NCBI GenBank assembly: GCA_002434595.1
Contig: DJKK01000081.1
Location: 1 to 6,631 of the forward strand
Direction: 5' to 3'
DNA length: 6,631 nucleotides
From: Alphaproteobacteria bacterium UBA6544
GTDB lineage: Bacteria > Pseudomonadota > Alphaproteobacteria > UBA8366
The position numbers and the translations under genes were made by a program. The first letter of the stretch is position 1. Each line of letters opens with the position of its first letter. This document shows, one piece after another, positions 1 through 5,817 of this stretch. A model generated the notes under the pieces. It searched no databases and was not told the origin of the DNA. It was given only the letters and a program-made list of their open reading frames with translations.

Positions 1-651
1 GAGTGGCCGACACCAAACAATGGCGGACGAGTGATTTCGAATATCGTAATGATGGGTATGGGGGAACCGTTGTTAAACTACGATAACGTTGCAAAAGCGT
101 TGAGCATTATTATGGATAATGAGGGGATCGCCGTATCGAAACGCCGGATCACGCTATCGACCTCTGGGATCGTGCCCGTAATGCAACGTTGTGGCGAGGA
201 GCTTGGCGTTAACCTCGCAGTCAGCTTACACGCGGTGCGTGACGACCTCCGCAACGTATTGGTGCCGATAAATCGAAAATATCCCATTGCAGATCTTTTG
301 GATGCCTGCCGCGCCTATCCAGGCGCTAACAATGCCCGACGCATTACCTTTGAATATGTAATGCTAAAAGGGGTCAACGATAGCGATTCAGATGCAAACG
401 AATTAGTTCGCATGCTTCACGGGATTCCGGCAAAATTCAACCTGATTCCGTTCAATGCCTGGGAAAACGCACCGTATGAGTGTTCATCAAATACTCGGAT
501 GCATCGATTCGCGAAAATACTCAATGACGGCGGGTTTTCTGCGCCCATTCGCGTGCCGCGCGGTCGTGATATCCTTGCCGCCTGTGGGCAACTCAAATCA
601 GCTAGTATCCGCAACCACAGACAAGTCTGTGCGGCCGATACCAAAGGATGA
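1..651 (+). CDS. rlmN: 23S rRNA/tRNA adenine C2-methyltransferase RlmN, C-terminal part (5' end outside window)
   Basis: Radical-SAM enzyme that methylates C2 of A2503 in 23S rRNA and A37 of some tRNAs in the cytoplasm. The frame is open from base 1, so the GTG at 31 is internal and the true start lies left of the window; 216 residues are visible. Recognisable family blocks are VVMMGMGEP-like (VMMGMGEPLLN near residues 16-26), SKRRITLSTSG, SLHAVRDDLR, INRKYPI, RITFEYVMLKGVNDS, FNLIPFN and RGRDILAACGQLKS. The Cys of AACGQLKS (codon 583-585) matches the conserved C-terminal catalytic cysteine that forms the methyl-carrying thioether/thiyl intermediate. The CX3CX2C iron-sulfur motif should be upstream and is not visible. 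The tail after LKS (about 16 residues) is not conserved with anything I recognise. Codon use is notably AT-richer than in argG or folD. No gene follows closely on the same strand. Confidence 0.96.
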   Translation, partial: EWPTPNNGGRVISNIVMMGMGEPLLNYDNVAKALSIIMDNEGIAVSKRRITLSTSGIVPVMQRCGEELGVNLAVSLHAVRDDLRNVLVPINRKYPIADLLDACRAYPGANNARRITFEYVMLKGVNDSDSDANELVRMLHGIPAKFNLIPFNAWENAPYECSSNTRMHRFAKILNDGGFSAPIRVPRGRDILAACGQLKSASIRNHRQVCAADTKG

Positions 652-1119
652 ATTGTTGCTCCCATTAGATTGAGAAGATGAGCAGTGTGGGCGCACAGAG
701 TCTACCCTTAGCCCGCTTATTGTTTTAATCCGCTTAATTTGCAGGTTCGTAGCCTGTTTCGAAGCGGTCACAACCTCCTTGACCTACTCAAGGCGACACT
801 TGCGGAAGTTATAATGCTCGCTCTCAAATAAATTTAGATGGATGAGAGAAGCGCCAGCCTATTGCGCCAACGTAGCAAATTTTTTCAATGTTGCCGCTTC
901 CCTCGAAAAAATCTTTGGCAATATCAAATTTTGGAGGCCACCGACGATGCAGGCTCTCGTTATCAAAGGCAGACGAGCCTAGCAGCTAGAGTCATGGCCC
1001 ACCGCAAAAAGATGGAACTCATCTAATACATTTGTCAGATAGATAGTCCCACCGTTAGCAATGACACTTTCTTACTAATAGCGGCTATGTCGCAAATTGA
1101 GGGCAATTCTTAACGAGTG
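652..1119. other. Intergenic stretch without a supportable gene
   Basis: About 470 bases between the rlmN stop and the stop of the minus-strand PLP enzyme gene, AT-richer than most of the window (line 1021-1080 counts 20 G/C in 60). A 62-codon open frame at 838-1026 has no recognisable protein features and no good ribosome binding site. A short imperfect hairpin at 742-756 (CAGGTT/AGCCTG, one G-T pair, 3-base loop) followed by TTT could be a weak rlmN terminator. A perfect TATAAT stands at 810-815 without a matching -35. A GGAGG at 934-938 precedes an 11-codon reading starting ATG at 947 that resembles the first residues of a zinc-type alcohol dehydrogenase before a TAG; it may be a gene relic. 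Nothing else was seen on either strand. Confidence 0.6.
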
Positions 1120-2235
1120 TCACCATCCGTTACACCGCCTCCATTGATCGATCACCTCAACGCCTCCATCGACCACATTATAAGCCTCGTAAGCAGCAGA
1201 TGTCATGCAAGCATGGTTCGGAAAAACGCGAATCTTCGAACCAATTGTGAGATCCGCAAACTGTGCTGGGTCTTCGACAAACACCTCGCCGTGTTCCTGA
1301 TGAACACTATTTACTCGTAATCCAGGGAAGGGGACTCCGCTCAAGTCCGCGATTTGACCAAAGCCTACATCAAAATCTAATCCGGCTGTGGATCGATCTT
1401 TAGAGAGCGCCAGGCCCCCAGCATCCAACATTACAGTCCTGCGCTCGCTGTTACTCGCGATGACGGACGCCAGCACGCTTAATGCCACTGCATTGATACA
1501 GCATGACCCAATCCCCACCTGAAACATATCTTGAAACACGTAGACCCCAGGGCGAACTTCAGTAACGCCGTCAAAGGTCACGCCGTGCGTGGCTGTCGGG
1601 GTCGAGCCGACACTGATAATTGGCGTCTCAAATCCTGCATTCCGCAGCCTTTGGCCCGCTGTGACCGCGGCTACACGCTCGGCCTCCGCTACCGCTGCAG
1701 CGGCGTCCGGCGAACGCGTGGCATACGAATGGCCCGCATGGGTCAGTACGCCCATGATTTTAGAGCGCCCCGATCGTTCAACAGTCACCGCCAGTTCTGT
1801 GAGATCCGAACTATCTGCTGCAACACCTGTCCGATGCTCTCCACAATCAATTTCAATTAAAACGCGGTGGTTACCATCATGGTTTGATATGGCTCCTGCT
1901 ACCGCAAAATTATCGGTAATGATTTTTAGATCCGCGCCGCGGGTCGCGAGGGCCGCCGACATGTCGAGCTTGTCCGGGCTGATACAGACAGCGTAAATAA
2001 GATCAGTAAAACCTTGGCTTAAGAAATAGCTGGCCTCTCGAAGGGTGGAAACCGCAAGAGCGTCTCCTTTATCCCCGACCGCTATCCGTGCCACCTCCGC
2101 AGACTTTGCAGTCTTTGCATGCGGACGCAGAGCCACGCCGTGGGCATGGACTCGAGCACGCATTTCATCGGTGTTGGCACGGACACGTTGGCGATCGAGA
2201 ATAAGTGCAGGCGTCGGCAGATCGGATAGATGCAT
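1120..2235 (-). CDS. Fold-type III PLP enzyme, D-serine dehydratase / D-threonine aldolase family (alanine racemase N-terminal domain)
   Basis: Predicted cytoplasmic PLP- and metal-dependent enzyme acting on a D- or beta-hydroxy-amino acid; 371 residues, a normal family length. The N-terminal barrel opens with LPTPALILD (6-14) and RPHAKTAK (37-44), where Lys41 fits the PLP-binding lysine. EIDCGEHRTGV (128-138), THAGHSY (165-171), SVGSTPT (208-214), RPGVYVFQD (228-236) and LDAGG follow in family order. The C-terminal beta domain has HQEHG and PNHAC (339-343); His341 and Cys343 fit the metal ligands. A His/Cys pair is known from chicken D-serine dehydratase, while D-threonine aldolase from Alcaligenes uses His/Asp, so a dehydratase-type site is favoured, though substrate cannot be read from sequence. 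The ATG at 2235 is chosen because an in-frame TAA lies three codons upstream; no strong Shine-Dalgarno is visible. The gene stands alone, divergent from argG. Alternatives are 3-hydroxyaspartate dehydratase/aldolase or an amino acid racemase-like role. Confidence 0.9.
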   Translation of the reverse strand: MHLSDLPTPALILDRQRVRANTDEMRARVHAHGVALRPHAKTAKSAEVARIAVGDKGDALAVSTLREASYFLSQGFTDLIYAVCISPDKLDMSAALATRGADLKIITDNFAVAGAISNHDGNHRVLIEIDCGEHRTGVAADSSDLTELAVTVERSGRSKIMGVLTHAGHSYATRSPDAAAAVAEAERVAAVTAGQRLRNAGFETPIISVGSTPTATHGVTFDGVTEVRPGVYVFQDMFQVGIGSCCINAVALSVLASVIASNSERRTVMLDAGGLALSKDRSTAGLDFDVGFGQIADLSGVPFPGLRVNSVHQEHGEVFVEDPAQFADLTIGSKIRVFPNHACMTSAAYEAYNVVDGGVEVIDQWRRCNGW

Positions 2236-2287
2236 CGCTTGATGTTAGTAGCCTGATCTACAACCTGCAACAAAACCGTGAAGCAAC

Positions 2288-2315
2288 TTGCGGGCTCAGT
2301 TCTTTTCCCTATACT
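2288..2315 (+). promoter_or_regulatory. Predicted sigma-70-type promoter of argG
   Basis: TTGCGG at 2288-2293 and TATACT at 2310-2315 are separated by 16 bases, a good housekeeping-sigma arrangement. Transcription would begin near 2322, giving a leader of about 30 bases before the argG start. The placement in the gap between the divergent PLP enzyme gene and argG supports it. No ArgR-like operator was recognised. It is a motif call only. Confidence 0.6.
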
Positions 2316-2342
2316 GCGCCGCGTCTCGAGGTCCCAACACTC

Positions 2343-2348
2343 AGGGGA
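2343..2348 (+). promoter_or_regulatory. Ribosome binding site that decides the argG start
   Basis: AGGGGA ends 5 bases before the ATG at 2354 and only 2 bases before the ATG at 2351. The spacing favours 2354, which gives the usual MSEK-type N-terminus. The open frame extends back to a TTG at 2288, but that codon forms the -35 element of the predicted promoter and is not a plausible start. Confidence 0.65.
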
Positions 2349-2353
2349 AGATG

Positions 2354-3562
2354 ATGAGCGAGAAGATCAATAAGGTCGTTCTGGCCTACTCCGGCGGTTT
2401 AGATACGTCAGTGATCCTTAAGTGGCTGCAAGAGCATTACGATTGTGAAGTGGTCACCTTCACCGCCGATCTGGGGCAGGGCGAAGAGCTGGAGCCCGCG
2501 CGCAAGAAGGCCGAGATGATGGGCATCAAGCAGATCTATATCGAAGATCTGCGCGAGGAATTCGTCCGTGATTACGTCTTCCCGATGTTCCGCGCCGCCG
2601 CCATCTACGAAGGCACCTATCTGCTGGGCACCTCGATCGCGCGGCCGCTGATCGCCAAGCGCCAGATCGAGATCGCCGCCGAAACCGGGGCCGACGCCGT
2701 CGCCCACGGCGCGACCGGCAAGGGCAACGACCAAGTGCGGTTCGAACTCGGATATTACGGCCTCAACCCGGACATCAAGGTCATCGCGCCCTGGCGTGAA
2801 TGGGACCTGACAAGCCGTACCCGGCTTATCGAATACGCGGAACAGCACCAGATTCCCGTGCCGAAAGACAAGCGCGGCGAGGCGCCGTTCTCCGTCGACG
2901 CCAACCTGCTGCATATTTCGGCGGAAGGAAAAGTGCTGGAGGATCCGTCGGAGGAGGCACCGGAATACGTTTATTCCCGCAGCGTGCGTCCGGAAGACGC
3001 CCCGGATACGCCGACCTATGTGGAAATCGGGTTTGAGAAGGGCGACGCGGTCTCGATCGACGGCGAAGCGATGTCCCCCGCGACCCTGCTGACAAAGCTG
3101 AACGAACTCGGCGGGGCCAACGGCATCGGCCGGCTCGACCTTGTCGAAAACAGGTTCGTCGGCATGAAGTCACGCGGCGTGTACGAGACGCCGGGCGGCA
3201 CCATTCTCCTCGCCGCACACCGGGCCATGGAGTCAATCACCCTCGACCGGGGTGCCGCGCACCTCAAGGACGAACTTATGCCGCGCTACGCGGAGCTGAT
3301 CTATAACGGTTTCTGGTTTTCACCGGAGCGCGAGATGCTGCAGGCTCTGATCGACCAGAGTCAAGAACACGTGACAGGCAGCGTTCGCCTGAAGCTCTAC
3401 AAGGGTGCGATCCACACCGTCGGCCGCAGCAGTGCGCAAAGCCTATACAGCCTGGAACACGTCACTTTCGAAGAAGACGCCGTCTACGACCAGCGCGACG
3501 CCGAGGGCTTTATCAAACTGAACGCGCTGCGGCTAAGGCTGGCGCGGAAGCGGAATAGGTAA
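2354..3562 (+). CDS. argG: Argininosuccinate synthase
   Basis: Joins citrulline and aspartate with ATP to form argininosuccinate, the penultimate step of arginine synthesis, in the cytoplasm as a homotetramer. From the ATG at 2354 it has 402 residues, normal for the family. The N-terminal nucleotide-binding domain carries AYSGGLDTS (11-19), the PP-loop ATP signature; EGTYLLGTSIARPLIAK (86-102), HGATGKGNDQVRFELGYY (118-135, substrate and ATP contacts) and APWREW follow. The synthetase domain shows SVDANLLHIS, EDPSEEAPEY, GRLDLVENRFVGMKSRGVYETPGG (259-282) and YNGFWFSPERE. No damage is visible. Codon use is strongly GC-rich (lines 2461 and 2641 count 41 and 44 G/C in 60), unlike rlmN to the left. 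It has its own promoter, and the 3' end is 10 bases from the stop of the convergent NnrU-family relic. Confidence 0.98.
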   Translation: MSEKINKVVLAYSGGLDTSVILKWLQEHYDCEVVTFTADLGQGEELEPARKKAEMMGIKQIYIEDLREEFVRDYVFPMFRAAAIYEGTYLLGTSIARPLIAKRQIEIAAETGADAVAHGATGKGNDQVRFELGYYGLNPDIKVIAPWREWDLTSRTRLIEYAEQHQIPVPKDKRGEAPFSVDANLLHISAEGKVLEDPSEEAPEYVYSRSVRPEDAPDTPTYVEIGFEKGDAVSIDGEAMSPATLLTKLNELGGANGIGRLDLVENRFVGMKSRGVYETPGGTILLAAHRAMESITLDRGAAHLKDELMPRYAELIYNGFWFSPEREMLQALIDQSQEHVTGSVRLKLYKGAIHTVGRSSAQSLYSLEHVTFEEDAVYDQRDAEGFIKLNALRLRLARKRNR

Positions 3563-3585
3563 AATTCTTCACTTACCACGCCAGC
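3538..3585. terminator. Nested inverted repeat at the argG / NnrU-relic convergent junction, possible bidirectional terminator
   Basis: Outer arms GCTGGCG (3538-3544) and CGCCAGC (3579-3585) are perfect complements over 7 bases. Inside them GGTAA (3558-3562) and TTACC (3573-3577) pair over 5 bases around an AT-rich 10-base loop. The two inner arms contain the two convergent TAA stop codons. The left side has 13 unpaired bases against 1 on the right, so the fold is asymmetric, and a classical U-run is lacking. A terminator is therefore only a possibility. Confidence 0.3.
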
Positions 3586-4265
3586 ATCGGGGAGATGCCG
3601 AAGGCCCATTCGTGGCCCATGACCAGAATTGCATAAAACGCGATTCCCCTCACAAGACGAGCAAGGCCGATGCCCTTCCAGTCAACCTCCATACGCCCCC
3701 GGCTATGGGCGAGGACCGGGACGGCCGAGGTGGTCAGCGCGACCGGCCCCCAATCGCTCCCCATAGTCTCGCGGCGCCGGCAGTCGATATGAAGCATCTC
3801 AACGATCGCCAGAACGGCAAACCCGCCAAAGCAAATAATGCTCTCCCCATCGCCGTTCGGCGCGATATGGGCGAGGGCCCAGAGCGCAAACCCCCACGTT
3901 AGCGGGTGCCGCGACACGGTGGCGATCCCACAGGCTTTGGCGTTCTCAGGTGACAGTTCCTCGCCGCCGACGGACGTGACGTTCCGGGTCGAGACGCCCG
4001 CGATCGCCAGGATACAGGCGAACGGCGTGATGGCTGCCGTTATATGGCGCAGTATCTCTGTTTGCGCTCGGACTTCGACATGGAGTGCCTCACCGAATTC
4101 TCGTGCGGCCCAGATCAAGGTAACGAGCGCCAAGAAGGTTTACAAAATGCAGAAATCGTTCTCTCCGATCACGCCGAGAATCGCCTAGCGTACGGGCAGA
4201 TTCGACAGTACGAAGTGGCTGATCACAAAAGTCGCAGTTGCAAGCAGGGGGGTGGAGACCCTCAT
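3573..4265 (-). pseudogene. NnrU-family membrane protein gene broken by two in-frame stop codons
   Basis: NnrU-family proteins are small multi-span inner-membrane proteins, first linked to nitric oxide/nitrite metabolism; their exact role is unsettled. The longest open frame, 3573-4133, lacks the family's N-terminus. Reading the same frame further upstream recovers it: from an ATG at 4263-4265 the translation gives LLATATFVISHFVLSNLPVR, a TAG at 4185-4187, AILGVIGENDFCIL, a TAA at 4140-4142, then TFLALVTLIWAA joining the open part without any frame shift. The whole is 230 codons plus stop, the usual length of the longer family form. The C-terminal part keeps ATVSRHPLTWGFALWALAH, GGFAVLAIVEMLHIDCRRR and VDWKGIGLARL, with several hydrophobic segments. 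The TAA sits where the family normally has Tyr, so one substitution would explain it. Internal start at the TTG of 4131-4133 cannot be excluded but would lose the first membrane segment. It is convergent with argG and divergent from the DUF3253 gene. Sequencing error is the main alternative. Confidence 0.82.
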
Positions 4266-4312
4266 TCATCGCGCGGTTATTCGTTGTTGGGCGCAGCAGC
4301 TGTTTTCATGCT

Positions 4313-4318
4313 AAGGAG
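4313..4318 (+). promoter_or_regulatory. Ribosome binding site of the DUF3253 gene
   Basis: AAGGAG ends 5 bases before the ATG at 4324, strong and well spaced, and fixes this start. The 58-base gap to the divergent NnrU-family relic must hold the promoter of the downstream two-gene unit, but no convincing -35/-10 pair was found in it. Confidence 0.7.
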
Positions 4319-4323
4319 CTTAC

Positions 4324-4644
4324 ATGAACGACAAAGAAATGTCCGCCGAATCGTCCGTCACCAAAGACAATGACGATCCCGTCGCCGTCACCATCCTGAC
4401 ACTTCTCACGGAAATGGAACCGGGCAAGACGCTGACCCCGGAAACTGCGGCGCGCCGTTTCGCGGAAGGTCGCCGCCGCCAGAATGACCCGCCCGAGCTG
4501 TGGCGACGCTACCTCAATGCGGTACGCCAGCAGGCAATCCACCTCGCGCGGGCCGGCAGGATTGAGATCCTGCGCAAGGGCAAACCCGTCGACCCGAACG
4601 ATTTCAAGGGTGTCTACCGGCTGCGACTGAAGGCAGACGGGTGA
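4324..4644 (+). CDS. DUF3253 domain protein (small, likely winged-helix fold)
   Basis: A 106-residue soluble protein of unknown function. After an acidic, probably disordered start (1-18) the domain begins at DPVAVTILTLLTEMEPGKTLTPETAARRF (18-46), continues with LWRRYLNAVRQQAIHLARAGRIEILRKGKPVD (59-90) and ends in GVYRLRL. The helix-rich layout with a final GRIEI-x-KGKPVDP hairpin is that of DUF3253, which is thought to resemble a winged helix; DNA binding is not shown. No signal peptide or membrane segment is present. The TGA stop at 4642-4644 overlaps the GTG of the MFS gene in the sequence GTGA, so the two are probably cotranscribed and translationally coupled. It could be a small regulator of the transporter, but that is only suggested by position. 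Confidence 0.85.
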   Translation: MNDKEMSAESSVTKDNDDPVAVTILTLLTEMEPGKTLTPETAARRFAEGRRRQNDPPELWRRYLNAVRQQAIHLARAGRIEILRKGKPVDPNDFKGVYRLRLKADG

Positions 4645-5804
4645 GCGCAACCGAAGACGGTGTTTCCCATTGGCGCCGCATCTCCATCGGCGGCGGCGCG
4701 GCGATGTTCATCGGAATCGCCATGGGCCGGTTTTCCTATACCACGATGCTGCCGCCGCTCATCGAGTCCGGTCAGCTCAGCGAGCTTGAAGCGGGATATG
4801 TCGGCGGCTTCAACCTCGCGGCGTTCTTTCTCGGCGCCTATTTCTCGGAACGCCTGCGAAATGCCCTGTCGATCCAATTGCTTCTCTCTGGCGCGGTCTG
4901 GGTTGGGGTGCTCGCGCTCGTGGCGTCAGCGGTTCCTGCCGGATTTTACTGGCTCGCTTTATGGCGCGCGGTGCTGGGCGCCATCGCCGGATTAATCATG
5001 GTGCAGAGCGTCGCCTTCGCCACGGCCGCCGCTCCCACCGACAAGCGGCCCGTAGCCGCAGGATACGTTTATGCCGGCGTTGGTCTTGGCGTGTTCCTGT
5101 CCGGTCTTTTGGCGCCGTGGCTACTGGAAAAGGGACTTGTCTGGGCGTGGACTGGCTTCGCCCTCGGCGGCCTTGTTGCGGCCGTCGCTGCGCAATGGGG
5201 ATGGGCGGTGGCCGATATCTTGCCAAACGGGCCCACCTCAAGTCCGGATCCGTTGCCAGATCACTGGCCATGGAGAGGCCTCGTCGCCGCCAATTTCCTG
5301 TTCTCCTTCGGGATCGTTCCGCATACAATCTACTGGGTGGACTTCCTCGTCCGCGACGTCGGTCTCGGCATGAACATGGCCGGTTGGCATTGGAGTGTAG
5401 TCGGCTTGTCCGCATTTCTCGGGCCGCTCGTAACCGCGGCACTGGCCTCTCGCATCGGTATATCGGCGACGCTTCTAATTGTATTCGTCCTCTTGGGTCT
5501 CGGCGTTGGCGGACCAGCCATGCTGGCGGTCGGTGTTGTCCTGTGGCTCTCGTCCTTACTTTATGGCGGGCAACCCGGACTCGCCTCGATCTTGGCCGCA
5601 CGAGCCCGCGAGATGGGCAGCGCCGCCGACATGCCGCGGATGATGCGGGTCACCATCCTCGCGAATGCCTGCGGCGCCGCGACCGGCGGACTGGCGGTGC
5701 CCTACATATTCGAGGTCGCGGGATACGATATCCTGTTCGTCTTGGGGGGCGTTGCGATGTTCCTCGGCGCCGTCGCCACCTTGCCGCGGCACGTGCCGGG
5801 CTAA
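4641..5804 (+). CDS. YbfB/YjiJ-family MFS transporter
   Basis: Predicted 387-residue inner-membrane transporter of the major facilitator superfamily, substrate unknown. About twelve hydrophobic segments can be traced, near residues 16-38, 50-69, 76-98, 101-125, 138-162, 166-192, then a hydrophilic central loop 193-210, and 212-235, 248-270, 273-290, 291-312, 335-360 and 364-382. GIAMGRFSYTTMLPP in the first segment and AGYVGGFNLAAFFLGAY in the second are typical of the YbfB/YjiJ group, as is GYVYAGVGLGVFLSG in segment five. The start is the GTG at 4641, which overlaps the preceding stop by 4 bases; no independent Shine-Dalgarno is obvious, in line with coupling to the DUF3253 gene. The stop TAA (5802-5804) overlaps the folD stop on the other strand. 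No damage is seen. Confidence 0.9.
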   Translation: MSATEDGVSHWRRISIGGGAAMFIGIAMGRFSYTTMLPPLIESGQLSELEAGYVGGFNLAAFFLGAYFSERLRNALSIQLLLSGAVWVGVLALVASAVPAGFYWLALWRAVLGAIAGLIMVQSVAFATAAAPTDKRPVAAGYVYAGVGLGVFLSGLLAPWLLEKGLVWAWTGFALGGLVAAVAAQWGWAVADILPNGPTSSPDPLPDHWPWRGLVAANFLFSFGIVPHTIYWVDFLVRDVGLGMNMAGWHWSVVGLSAFLGPLVTAALASRIGISATLLIVFVLLGLGVGGPAMLAVGVVLWLSSLLYGGQPGLASILAARAREMGSAADMPRMMRVTILANACGAATGGLAVPYIFEVAGYDILFVLGGVAMFLGAVATLPRHVPG

Positions 5805-5817
5805 AACTCCGGCGGTG
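5790..5817. terminator. Hairpin over the overlapping MFS/folD stop codons, possible bidirectional terminator
   Basis: GCCGG (5795-5799) and CCGGC (5809-5813) pair around a 9-base loop that contains both stop codons; CAC (5790-5792) and GTG (5815-5817) can extend the stem beyond a small internal loop. Either strand could form it. There is no following T-run on either side, so termination is uncertain. Confidence 0.3.

Noticed and set aside
616..631. Perfect CACAGAC/GTCTGTG palindrome near the end of rlmN
   Set aside because: It lies within the coding sequence, has no T-run after it, and a 7-base palindrome with a 2-base gap can occur by chance.
779..815. TTGACC (779-784) and TATAAT (810-815) as a promoter
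   Set aside because: The spacing is 25 bases, too long for a sigma-70 promoter, no closer -35 or extended -10 exists, and no clear gene follows.
838..1026. A 62-codon open frame in the gap after rlmN
   Set aside because: No recognisable motif and no good ribosome binding site; the better-signalled ATG at 947 is in another frame.
1204..1215. CATGC/GCATG palindrome
   Set aside because: Short, and inside the coding sequence of the PLP enzyme; no sign of a regulatory role.
2236..2287. Minus-strand promoter for the PLP enzyme gene (TTGTTG, 17 bases, TACTAA)
   Set aside because: The -10 matches the consensus at only three positions and would place the start almost at the ATG; too weak to call.
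2408..2914. A 168-codon minus-strand open frame inside argG
   Set aside because: It is an antisense shadow of a clearly intact argG, with no family features.
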